From Hygrophila difformis (taxonomy: Eukaryota > Streptophyta > Magnoliopsida > Lamiales > Acanthaceae), in contig JAOANR010000003.1 in the NCBI GenBank assembly GCA_030278955.1, positions 25,497,227 through 25,561,226 on the forward strand: a DNA stretch of 64,000 bases, written 5' to 3'. Below, piece by piece: positions 21,670 through 32,934 of this stretch. Numbering within the stretch: position 1 is the first letter of the stretch; each line of letters opens with the position of its first letter. The position numbers and the translations under genes are program-made. Below the pieces are notes generated by a model, which had not been told where the DNA came from, did no database searches, and saw nothing but the letters and a program-made list of their open reading frames with translations.

Positions 21670-22540
21670 CAGACCTTCCACAACAGAATCAAGGAGATCA
21701 AGAAATTTGCCAAAAAGCAGCTTGGGACAAAAAGAATAGCAGGAGGTTCCACACCCCTTAAGGGTTAGGTAGGTAGTTTAGTTTAGTTTAGTTTATTTTT
21801 CTTGCAAGTAGTATAGTTTTACATGCTTTAATCTTAGTTTAGTATAGAAGCAGTTTTTGTAACCCTTAGAGTAGCCATTTCCAGAATTTTTACATGCTTT
21901 CTAGTTAGAATAAACCCTACCTTCAAGCTAATGATGGTATTGGGTTCTTTATTTTTGCTTTCAAAGTGTCAATACAAGGAAAATTTCCAGAAATGGTTTT
22001 GTTCATGTGTTTTGACACTCTTTAATGCTTTTCTTAGAAATAAATGCTTAGAATGTTTGTTTGTTTCAACTAGGTTACATTTATTATGTTCTAGTTGACA
22101 TTCAACCGTAATAAATATATGTTTGGTGGGTTCTTGGTTTGGCTTTGTACCTTAGAGCTTCAAAAAAGTGTTCTTAGGTTTTAGATGCCTTTAGGGTTGT
22201 TAGGATTTAATTTTTCTGCCTTATTTTCCCTGCTTTGTTTCTGTTTTCTTGATGCCTTAGATAACATAAGTGTTCTTGGCATTATGCTTGTAGTTCTTAG
22301 ATATTTAGAAGCTTTAGGGTTTTTAACCTTTGAATCCTTTGTTTGTAGAAATAAGGTTGAATCCTGCCAATACCCACTGGACATATGTTTGTTTATATTT
22401 TGAAAACCTCACTAGGGTGGCTGTGAAGTGACATTGATGTGAGAAGAGGGATTTGGTAAATCTAAACCCATCATTACTCGCACAGTGTACACATAACCCA
22501 TACTTGTGAGAACAAAAATTGTTGTTGTTTGAAAATGTGT

Positions 22541-23003
22541 AATTCGAATTGAGGCAATTCGAATTATCTCGAATTGCCTAAGAGATTCGAATTACACAAA
22601 CAAAAATTTTTCCTTCATGTGGTTTCCAACCAAATTCGAATTATTCCAATTCGAATTAATTCGAATTGCTCAGCAATCCGAATTGGCTTGAAAATCACAT
22701 TGTATGCATGCCATCCTTTCACGCCTTGGTTTATTTTTCATCTCTAACCAATTCGGATTATGCAATTCGAATTAATTCGAATTGCTGAGCAATTCGAATT
22801 CACCTCCTCATTGAGGTAAATGCCTTAGTTAATTTGAGCAAGAAAAGGACTTTGCGAATTCGAGTTGTCTAATTCGAATTAATTCGAATTGGCCAATAAT
22901 TCGAATTAGATGATGTTCCAATTTCTGGCAATGATTAATTGGGTGAGGTCATACTTCATTCTTCATGCATTCTCAATTCGAATTACCCCAATAATTCGAA
23001 TTG
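22541..23003 (+). repeat. Downstream AATTCGAATT array of the B LTR
   Basis: Five or so cassettes of single, double and single AATTCGAATT occur, with occasional one-base variants such as AATCCGAATT. The array lies about 900 bp downstream of the TATA box and would be transcribed as part of the long LTR leader. Confidence 0.8.
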
Positions 23004-25105
23004 AACTATCCTTTTATGTTGAAAATTCCAAAAACATTTTCTTTCATGATTTGTGTAAGTTGCATGGGTGTATTGGGCCTAGGCCCAGTTCATCTGATTT
23101 CTATCCATTACACATTTCAACTCATTAGTGTCCACTTATTGTGTGCTTAACACCCACACAATACCAAAAACATTTTCTTACTTTCATGTTTTCTCTTTCA
23201 TTGTGTGTATGAACGGATAATGAGAAACACCACAGATTAATGTTGGTGAAAGGACCCTCCATAGGGATATCGATTAACCCGTCTTCTGTGTATCAATCAT
23301 TATCTGTTATTTTGCATGATCTGGTTAGTGGTTGGTGGAAGCTCCGGCGAGCGTTCTCTTTACCAGAGATTCGATTAGTCACTCAGCCAATTGCTAATCA
23401 GATACAGTTTTAATTCTCCTTATCTTAATTTCTCAAACCTGAATTCAAGTTGCAATAGTATCAACTGATGTCGACCAACATCAGTTGAGAAATATTACAG
23501 CAAGAAATATGTGGGTTTTTCTTCCACTCACAGACAAAAGAAAACTAAATGACGGCGGTCACCGTCATTTGGAATTCTTTCTGTCTAAAATCAGTCATCT
23601 GGGATAATTGGGAACCGGACAGCAGATGTTTGCAGTCCGGAAAACCCCAACTATCTCTGGCACCCTTTTTAGCCGATTTTTTCTCATCTCAGGGTAATCC
23701 ACCTTTGTGTATCGCATTCTGTCTAACCCCACCATATATTTTGGGGTGTTTTATTTTCCTTTTCATATACTTGTATGCATGATACTATTATGTAGATGTT
23801 CCAGTCATATCATTATTTTGGGGATCCTTCTCCTTGGACACAGAAGTCTTGATTTAAATCAGATGCTGCATAATAAATTTCCAACAAAAATTCCTTTATA
23901 AAATCCGGATCTAAGTGAGGGATAATTTCGATAGTTGTGACTGACTCATATTCCACTAGGGGTTGATTTTGAGAGCTTAGAAGCAGAGTCAGCGATTAGG
24001 TCTCATCTAGACTGAAAGGATTTGTGTTTTTAATTGAGAGTTCAGTACCTGTCTAGGGAATGATTTTCAAATATCCATTTGCTTCTCAAAATTGCTGTGT
24101 GTTGGAAATCTTATATTAAATATCGCATTAAATCAGCACCCACTTGGGTGTAGATGAGATGTGATAAATAATACTAGAGGAACAACATATAGGCCTTGGT
24201 AAATTTCTAAGGTAGGGTCGAGTATTCCTTCGACTACTATCTTCTTCTGCCAAAGTCTAGAATTGAGTCTTGAGTGAGTACATCCGGAATAGGTTCATTT
24301 ATGGATCTGTTTCATTTAGTTTGTATCTCATAACTACCCAGATGTTGTAAGCCCTGTGGCTTATTGATATCTCGGGGGTTCTTGATCTGCATCTGGTCAC
24401 TCAGACCAGGGGCTCTTTTATACTAACGGAAAGAGACGTTTTTAACGCTTCCGAGTGATAGATTTAAATGCTTTCTTTACAGCTTTCTTACTGGTTTCCT
24501 TTAAAGTGCTTTCATAGAGGTCACTCGGAAGAATTAGGGGCTGTCCATCTGTTAAAAGGTTTGAGAGTTATGGAATGTTTTGGGGCTTGTTTTGAAACTT
24601 TGGGTGTGACATGGGGGAATGATAGGAGTACTTGGCATATCAACTAATGATATGTTAGGTGTTGCTTATCCACCACAGATGAATAATACGCCTTAGCATG
24701 GCCATGTGAGGGAAATTGTGAGTCTGTGGTATCTTAGAAATTGTTGTCTTAAGGGCATGTAAACTCTTACTGTAAGTACCTGTCTGTTAAAGGGAACGTG
24801 GTATAGAGAGCATGAGAGTTAGCTAACTGGAGGATTATCCCAAACTAAGATCTGTGCATTAAAATGGAAGTTTAATTGTGTTTCATTTGAATCTTGTCCA
24901 ATCTTTATTATTTCCTCCCTGTCCCTTCTGTCATATTTAAATCTGCTTTCTAGATAGTGTAGCATGATTTTTACCCGCTTTCTTAGTATAAATTTAATTG
25001 CTTTCCTCGATCTAGTTTACCATGCTTTGTAGAATAATTTTTACTACTTTCATAATCGAATTTAAATTACGTCAAGTAGTTGTCAGAAACCCTTTGCAAA
25101 ACTTG

Positions 25106-25254
25106 AATCGAGTAACCAAGTGGAAAATCTTAGTAAACGACGTGGGCCCTGCTTCCATCGCACATCCTCCAGTGAACGATCCGGTACTTACTATAAATTA
25201 CTGCAATTTTTAACTCCGTGCGCTTTCGGGGGTACAGTTTCTCAACACGAGTAA
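25106..25254 (+). promoter_or_regulatory. Conserved end block of the B LTR with second TATA
   Basis: It matches the D block nearly base for base, with ACTATAAATT at 25190-25199, the GTGCGCTTTCGGGG hairpin region and TCTCAACACGAGTAA. Its strong conservation relative to the flanks suggests a function in transcription start, leader structure or packaging. Confidence 0.5.
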
Positions 25255-25610
25255 ATAAAAACACAACATTTTAGAAAATACTCATACAGTGGGAAAATGT
25301 CAAAGGTTTCATGGCAGAAACTTCCGTGACATGAAATTATGAAAAGTATCATGACGCAGATACCGGGGACTTTCATGGTGACAGACTGAAGGTCAAGTCC
25401 CGGTTGCACCGTGATATTTGTCAAAAGTTTCATGGCGGGAAGGACCACAACGCCATTTGAAATCAAAAGCACCCCACATGAGTAATAAAAAGGGAAATCT
25501 TAATTTATCCTTAAGCCCCTTCCATGAATCATAACTCTTTTCATTTAATAAATCCAAACCTGATATTTCAGAAAAATTACTCGTGTTATAGAAATCTGTC
25601 AAAAGTTTCA

Positions 25611-25628
25611 TGGCGCCGTTGCCGGGGA
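25611..25628 (+). other. Primer-binding site of element B (tRNA-Asp)
   Basis: TGGCGCCGTTGCCGGGGA is complementary to the 3' end of plant tRNA-Asp(GUC), whose sequence ends CCCCGGCAACGGCGCCA. It starts at the first base after the LTR. This PBS is typical of Athila-type elements. Confidence 0.88.
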
Positions 25629-25750
25629 TGATGCAGCGCCGTTTACTAGGAGGATTACACCCCTGATTTACTCATAGATAGTTTTTGTATATACTTTCAA
25701 ACCATTTCTGACCTGGGGATTGTACAGGTACTGTCAAATCGTGATACCAA

Positions 25751-26412
25751 ATGCTTATGCAATGGAGGAGGAGCGCATTGCCTGAGCTACCGTTCGATCT
25801 AGAAATAGAAAGGACCGCTCGCCAACTGAGGGCAGAAGCCAGAAGAAGGAAGGAGCAGGAGCGTCGGACCCGCACTTCACCTGTAACATCGAGCAGCGAT
25901 CTATCAGACATGGCAGATAACCAGAACATTCCCCCGATCTTACCCATAGACCAACCACCAAATAATCCTGGTAATGGAGCTGACGGAGGAATGGTAGAAC
26001 ATCCTAATCGTGCCAACGAGGAGGAGAATCTACCAAATCTAAATCAGCAAACAATACCAGCAATTCCACCAACAACCGCCACCACCCCTAAACCATTTCC
26101 ACCAAAATCAAAACATACCAAACCAACAATACCAGAACCAAGCCTTCAATCCAGATCAATTTCAGAACAACCCACAGGATCCACATAACTTCCAGCAATT
26201 TCCCAACTACCACCAACAGTACCAGAACCAAGCTGAACAAGGAAATCAACAACAGCAAGCAAGCAGCAGCAGATTTCATGCAGCCAATTATGGAGCCCTA
26301 TCTGGACAGGCCTGGAAGAGTGCAATTTCCAGCACACAACTTCGAGCTCAAACCGGCACTCATCAACTTGGTGCAAAACAACCAGTTCTGCGGTGCAAAT
26401 CATTAGGACCCT
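25751..26412 (+). pseudogene. Element B gag, N-terminal part
   Basis: The ATG at 25751 lies about 120 bp after the PBS. It opens a Gag N-terminus (PELPFDLEIERTARQLRAE) followed by MADNQNIPPILPIDQPPN and a Gln/Asn-rich stretch. Compared with A, an extra A near 26050 shifts the frame, which ends at 26188. Beyond it the remaining sequence still encodes the A-like Gag in another frame up to a TAG (26404-26406) where A has GAG. Element A inserted directly after 26412. The capsid domain continues at 50797. Confidence 0.75.
26408..26412 (+). other. Left target site duplication of element A (ACCCT)
   Basis: ACCCT here and at 50792-50796 flank element A exactly. The uninterrupted gag in A itself reads GAGGACCCTCATGATC at this point, which confirms a 5-bp duplication. 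Confidence 0.93.
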
Positions 26413-26516
26413 TGAAACTTTTGACGAGCTTCGCCAACACGAGTAATTTTCTGAAAATTCCTTTACTGGTTTATTGCTTAAGGAGGAAACTGTGATTTCA
26501 AATGGTGCCTCAAGAG

Positions 26517-26532
26517 TCCCCGGTGACGGCCA
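26517..26532 (-). other. Primer-binding-site-like sequence inside the A LTR
   Basis: On the - strand it reads CAAAAGTTTCA followed by TGGCCGTCACCGGGGA, close to the real LTR end and PBS. The same decoy is in the 5' LTR at 46091-46106. It is 120 bp inside the present LTR end, where the LTR end of B aligns. Confidence 0.6.
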
Positions 26533-29153
26533 TGAAACTTTTGCACCCAAGCCAAGTTTCATTTTGCTACTGGGGGGTTGAAGAACCGTCTAAATACAAT
26601 TTCCAAGTTCGGATTTATTAAAATGAAAAGAGTTATGATTGGGGGAAGGGGTTTAAGAATATATTAAGATTTCCCTTTTTATTACTCTTGTGGGGTTCAA
26701 ACGGCGCTGTGGTCCTCCCAGCCATGAAACTTTTGACAAATATCACGGTGCAACAGAGATGGACCTTCAGTCTGTCACCCTGAAAGTCCCTGATATCTGC
26801 ACCATGATGCTTCTCTAAATTTCATGTCAAAGAGATACCTGCTATGAAATTCTTGAACATCTTCCCACTGTATGAGTATTTTCCCAAAATGTTGTGTTTT
26901 TATTTACTCGTGTCAAGAAGCTGTGCTCCCGAAAGCGCACGGGTCAAAAATTGCAGTAATTTATAGTAAGTACCGGATCGTTCACTGGAGGATGTGCGAT
27001 GGAAGCAGGACCCACGTCGTTTACTAAGATTTTCCACTCGGTTACTCGTTTCAAGTTTTGCAAAGGTTTCTAACAACTACTTGACATAATTAAATCAGAT
27101 CATGAAAGCAGTAAAAATCATTCTACAAAGCATGGTAAACTAGGTCGAGGAAAGCAATTAAATCTACACTACGAAAGCAATATAAAATTATGCTACGCTA
27201 TCTAGAAAGCAGATTTAAAAGATGACAGAAGGAACAGGGAGGAAAGTAATAAAGATTGGACAAGATTCAAATGAAACACAATTAAACTTCCATTTTTAAT
27301 ACACAGATCTTAGTTTGGGATAATCCTCTAGTTAGCTAACTCTCATGCTCTCTATACCATGTTCCCTTTAACAGACAGGTACTTACAGTAAGAGTTTACA
27401 TGCTCTTAAGATAGCAATTTCTAAGATACCATAAACTCTTAACTCCCCTTGCAATGCCTTGCAAAAGTATGTTAATCGTTTACGGTGGACGAGCAACACC
27501 TGTCAAATCATTAGTTGACATGCCAAGTACTGCTATCAATCCCCCATGTCACACCCAAAGTTTCAAATCAAGCCCCAAACCATTCCATAACTCTCAAACC
27601 TTTTAACAGATGGACAGCCCTTAATTCTTCCGAGTGACCTCTATGAAAGCATTTAAAGGAAAGCAGTAAAGAAAGCTGTAAAGAAAGCATTTAAATCTAT
27701 CACTCGGAATTGTTAAAAACGTCTCTTTCCATTAGTATAAAAGAGCCCCTAGTCTTGGTGACCAGATGCAGATCAAGAACCTCCAAGACATCGATAAGCC
27801 ACAGGGCTTACAACTCCTGGTCAGTTATGAGATACAAACTAAATGAAACAGATCCATAAATGAACCTATCCTGGATGTACTCACTCAAGACTCAATTATA
27901 GACTTTGGCAGAAGAAGATAGTAGTCGAAGGAATACTCGACCTTACCTTAGAAATTCACCAAGGCCTATATGTTGTTCCTCTAGTATTATTTATCACATC
28001 TCATCTACACCCAAGTGGATATTGACTTAATGCGATACCTAATATCAGATTTCCAACACACAACAATTTTGAGAAGCAAATGAATATTTGAAAATCATTC
28101 CCTAAACAGGTACTAGACTCTCAATTAAAACACAGATCCTTTCAGTCTAAGTGAGACCTAATCGCTGACTCTGCTTCTAAGCTCTCAAAATCAACCCCCA
28201 GTGGAATATGAATTAGTCATAACTGTCGAATTTATCCCTTACTCAGATCCGGATTTTACAAAGGAATTTTTGTTGGAAATTTATTGTGCAGCATCAGATT
28301 TATATCAAGACTTCTATGTCCAAGGGGAAGGATCCCCAAAATAATAGTATGACCACAACATCTACATAATAGTATCATGCATACAAGTATATGAAAAGGA
28401 AAATAAAATACCCCAAAATATATGGTGGGGTTGGACAGAATGCGATACACAAGAGTGAATTAGCCTGAGATGAGAAGAAATCGGCTAAAAGAGTGCCAGA
28501 GACAGTTGGGGTTTTCCGGACTGCAAACATATGCTGTCCGGTTCCCAATTATCCAAGATGAATGGTTGTAGACAGAAAGAATCCCAAACGACGGTGACCG
28601 CCGTCATTCAGTTTTCTTTTGTCTGTGAGTGGAATAAGAACCCACATGTTTCTTGCTGTAATATTTCTCAACTGATGTTGGTCGACATCAGTTGATACTA
28701 TTGCAACTTGAATTCAGGTTGAGAAATTAAGATAAGGAAAATTAAAACTGTATCTGATTAGGAATTGGCTGAGTGACTAATCGAAACTCTTAGTGAAGAG
28801 AACGCTCGCCGAAGCTTCCACCAACCACTAACCAGATCATGCAAAATAACAGATAATGATTGACACACAGAAGACGGGTTAGTCGATATCCCTGCGAAGG
28901 GACCTTTCACCAACATTGATCTGTGGTGTTTCTCATTATCCGTTCATACACACAATGAAAGAGAAAATAAGAAAGTAAGAAAATGTTTTTGGTATTGTGT
29001 GGTTGTTAAGCACACAATAGGTAGACACTAGAGGGTTGAAATGTGTAATGGATAGAAATCAGATGAACTGGGCCGAGGCCCAATACACCCATGCAACTTA
29101 CACAAATCATGAAAGAAAATATTTTTGGAGTTTTCAAAATAGAAGGGATAGTT

Positions 29154-29618
29154 CAATTCGAATTATTGGGGTAATTCGAATTGAGAATGCATGAGGAATG
29201 AAGTATAATCTTACCCAATTAATCCTTGCAAAGGAATGAGATATCATCTAATTCGAATTGTTGAGCAGTTCGAATTAATTCGAATTGGACAACTCGAATT
29301 GATGAAGTCCTTTTCTTGCTCAAAATTGACTAAGGCATGTACCTCAAAGGGAGGGTGAATTCGAATTGTCCAGCAATTCGAATTAATTCGAATTGCAATA
29401 ATTCGAATTGGTAAGAGATGAAAAATAAACTAAGGCATGAGGGGATGGTAATGGATACAATGTGGTTTTTCAAGCCAGTTCGAATTGTTGAGCAAGTTCG
29501 AATTAATTCGAACTTGATAATTCGAATTGGTTGGAAACCACATGAAGAGAATAATTTGGCTATGCAATTCGAATTTCTTAGGCAATTCGAGTTAATTCGA
29601 ATTGCCTCAATTCGAATC
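29154..29618 (-). repeat. Downstream AATTCGAATT array, A 3' LTR
   Basis: Cassettes are of the single-double-single type. They are nearly identical to 48643-49107 in the other LTR of A and orthologous in position to 22541-23003 in B. Confidence 0.8.
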
Positions 29619-30571
29619 ACATATTTTCAGACAACAACAATTTTTGTTCTCACAAGTATGGGTTAGGTGAACACTGTACTGTAATGATGGGTTTAGATTT
29701 ACTAAATCCCTCATCTCACATCAATGTCATTTCACAGCCACCCTAGTGAGATTTTCAAGAAATAAACAAATACGTGTCTAGTGGGTATTGGCCAGATTCA
29801 AACCCTATTTCTACAAACAAGAGATCAAAGCTCAAAGAACCTAAAACAACTAGTTATCTAAGAACTACATGAGTAAACTAAGAACACTCAAGTTATCTAA
29901 AGTAGCATGAAATAAGATTAAGGCAGGAAGAATAAAACTTAAATATAAATTAAAACAAACCTTAAAAACATCTAAAACCTAAGAACACTTATTTGAAGCT
30001 CTAAGGCACTAAATCAAGCCAAAAACCCACCAAACATGCATTTATTAAGTTTGAGTGTCAACTAGGACATAATAAATGTAACCTAGTTGTAACAAGCAAA
30101 CATACTAAGCATTTATTTCTAGGGAAAGCATTAAAGAGTGCCAAAATAAATGAATAAAACCATTTCTGGAAATTTTCCTTGTACTGACACTTGAAAGCAA
30201 AATAAAGAACCCAAAACCATCATTAGCTTGAAGGTAGGGTTTATTCTAACTAGAAAGCATGTAAACATATGGAAAATGGCTACTCTAAGGGTTACACAAA
30301 CTGCTTCTACACTGAACTAAGATTCAAAGCATGTAAAGATTATACTACTTGCAAGAAAAATGAACTAAACTAATCTAAACTACCTACCTAACCCTTAAGG
30401 GGTGTGGAACCTCCTGCTGTTCTTTTTGTCCCAAGCTGCTTTTTGGTTAAAATTCTTGATCTCTTGATTCTGTTGTGGAAGGTCTGCTTTTATAGACAAT
30501 CTTCAAAACCCTAGGCCCACCAGTGTTGTGCCCATGCTCCACAGCTTCATTTGAATGAATAGTTGAGTGAA

Positions 30572-30970
30572 GTTCGAATTATCTCAACCAATTCGAATTA
30601 ATTCGAATTGTGAGATCTCTTCCTTGAGCTGGGATTTTGGCCTTCAGTTATCAATTCGAATTGTTGTGAATAATTCGAATTGATCTTTTCTCGAATTGGA
30701 TGAGGGTTTCTGCTTGGCTCCTTGCACTTTGTTGGCAATTCGAATTGTTGGTGCCAATTCGAATTAATTCGAACTAGACAATTCGAATTGCATTTCTTCT
30801 TGCCTTTGGGTTTCTTCTCTCTTCATTCCCTAATTCGAATTAATTCGAACTTGAACAATTCGAATTAGGCTTCTGCATCCCTTCCAACACTTAACCATTT
30901 CTTTGCTCTCTTCAGCAATTCAAATTGTTGTGCAATTCGAATTAATTCGAATTGCCTACAATTCGAATTG
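30572..30970 (-). repeat. Upstream AATTCGAATT array, A 3' LTR
   Basis: Cassettes lie before the TATA box in element orientation. One unit reads AATTCAAATT where the other LTR has AATTCGAATT, a CpG-loss change after insertion. Confidence 0.8.
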
Positions 30971-31302
30971 TGCTTCAACACTTAACCAAATTTCAGTTGT
31001 GGGATTTTCAATCTTTTTCCCATCTTTTTGGATTTTTGTGGGCTCTTTTATTCTTTTGCCCATCTTTTCATTCCTTTTTCTTTTCTTTTTCCTTTTTTCA
31101 TGTTTTTGGATTTTTCTAACACAAATGCAATTAAAATTGCATATTTTGTGTCTTTTTGTTACCGGCTCGATGTTTTTACAAACTCGCATTAATCTGTCGA
31201 ATTCAACGGCTTTCTTATTGAAATAAGATGGAATCACGATCAAAATGTCCGTCTCACACACGGAAATGGATTGGAAATAATGGACAATTTTGGCCATTAT
31301 CA

Positions 31303-32934
31303 ACATCCTCATATTTAATACTGATCGTCCCCGAGCAGTCAGAGTCAGTGCTCCTAGGAGCTTGGACTCTGCATATTCAATCCATTTTCGTGGCCTCAGA
31401 AATTTCATTCTTTTTATATTGGGATAAGACAATCAAAATTACAAGTATTAAACTCTCTTGGTTGCAGTGTTTAATGGAATGATACTTCTCACTTGAGTGA
31501 ACACACAAATCAATCATTATTGTTAATTTTTCTTGAATATGTGTTTAGAAAATCGCATTGGCTTAATTCTTGAATTCAAGCATGACATGAATCATTAATC
31601 AATCAAAGAAGAGCCTCACATATAGTAGAATCGGAAAGTTCACTCACTCTCAAGATTGGCTTTTATCATTAACGCTCAAGATCGAATTCAATTAAATTCT
31701 CCCATAAGCTTTCAATTGGACCAACTCGCCACCTGCTCATTTCCTCAAATCGAGATCCCGAGGTCTTATTTAAGGTTGTAACGGGGCATACGGTTGTAAC
31801 ATTTGGTAGGAAAGGGAATTATTGGGCTAAAAAGTGACATGACACCATTCCACCATAGCTTGGCATGTTGCAGAATTTATGATCATCATTATTTCTATCT
31901 TTCTTTTGTTTTTCTTTTTCTATTGCATGACATTAGACTTTGTCTAATTTGCTTTGTCATTTGCAATTTATTCTTGTTGAATGGATCTCAACTTCTTCTC
32001 TTTTTTTTTTTTTTTTTGAATCGGTTTATAGCATACCGATTGATACATATTTGATGATCAGAAATTACAATGCCTTGATGGGATGGCTCATGTACACTTG
32101 GGTTTGATTTTCTTGGTCTTTTTGTAAGGCTAGGAGTAATATAGTGGCTTCAAAGAAAAATTAGGCTTAAAGGCTCAGATTGGTTGATCCTAACGGGAAA
32201 ATGTTTTTGGGTTTGGAATTCAAACGAAGCCAAAATTTTGGGTTTTTCTAAGTGCCTCGATCATTTGCTCGATTTCGGGAATATGGCATGGTCTTGAATC
32301 GGTCCCAATTGCAAGTTCTAGTGCCCTTTAATCGAATTGATTCACACAATCAAAGAAGTATTGAGTAAAAATGACTCGGCTCAGATCTCACAAGGGACGG
32401 TTTGATCATGTCATACATTTATTCTCAAATTTAACCTTTGAAAAATTCTTACAACTTATTCAATCAAATTCTCAACATGAAAGTTTGTTAGTCTTTCAAG
32501 TGATCATATCATTGGATTTTTATAGCTCAAAACTTCGAAAATTTATGTCATGCATATTTTTAATTGTTTTATCCCAATGTAATAGTCTGAAAATTTCATC
32601 ATCAGCCTAAATTCAACATGTGAATTTAGGTGACAGATTTATGCTTGTTTTATGCCGGTTTGTTTAATTGAAAGCAGTAAAAAGACACTGTGAGCATGCA
32701 AGCATGTCACAGCTTGTTTTTGGCGTGACAGTCACTTATTCATCTTGGACTGCCACACATCTTTTTTTTTTTTTCAAATAATGGAGAACTCAAGACGAAA
32801 TTCTCTTGTGGAAAGCAGTAAATGTACATCAGTTACAATAGATTTCCATGGTGATGATTGAAAGTATACTGAATGAATGGAAAATCTAATGCATGATGTT
32901 TACAATGGGGCTCGCATGAATGTGATTATTTGGC
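31303..32934 (-). mobile_element. Element A: 3' noncoding tail
   Basis: It lies between the ORF2 stop and the 3' LTR. It starts at the LTR edge with the rc of AAATATGAGGATGT and the AGAGTC..GACTCT hairpin (31341-31370). Further in it contains T-rich runs (about 32003-32017 and 32763-32774) and no credible ORF. It matches the tails of B, C and D. Confidence 0.75.

Larger units (their letters stand above)
20866..25610 (+). mobile_element. Element B: 5' LTR (4745 bp)
   Basis: It begins TGATAATGGCC and ends AAAAGTTTCA immediately before an 18-base tRNA-Asp primer-binding site, which fixes its 3' end. It holds an upstream array, a TATA box (TATAAAAG, 21662-21669), a TAGTTTAGTTTAGTT stretch, a downstream array, GCTTTCTTAGA-type short repeats near 24940-25070, and the conserved end block with a second TATA. 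It has no coding capacity that I accept. Confidence 0.88.
26413..31302 (-). mobile_element. Element A: 3' LTR (4890 bp)
   Basis: On the - strand it runs TGATAATGGCC to AAAAGTTTCA. It has the upstream array (30572-30970), TATA box (30487-30492), downstream array (29154-29618) and conserved end block (about 26909-27056). It retains the 85 bp (26922-27006) that the 5' LTR has lost. Its last 120 bp are an extra copy of the LTR end compared with B. Confidence 0.92.

Noticed and set aside
22541..23003. Centromeric satellite or heat-shock elements
   Set aside because: Cassettes are confined to defined places inside each element rather than in long tandem arrays. TTCGAA lacks the two-base gap of the nTTCnnGAAn heat-shock consensus.
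28256..28450. Small hydrophobic ORF (MYRILSNPTIYFGVFYF) repeated in the LTRs
   Set aside because: It is present in every LTR copy simply because the LTRs are homologous, and it is disrupted in C and D. There is no start context or domain.
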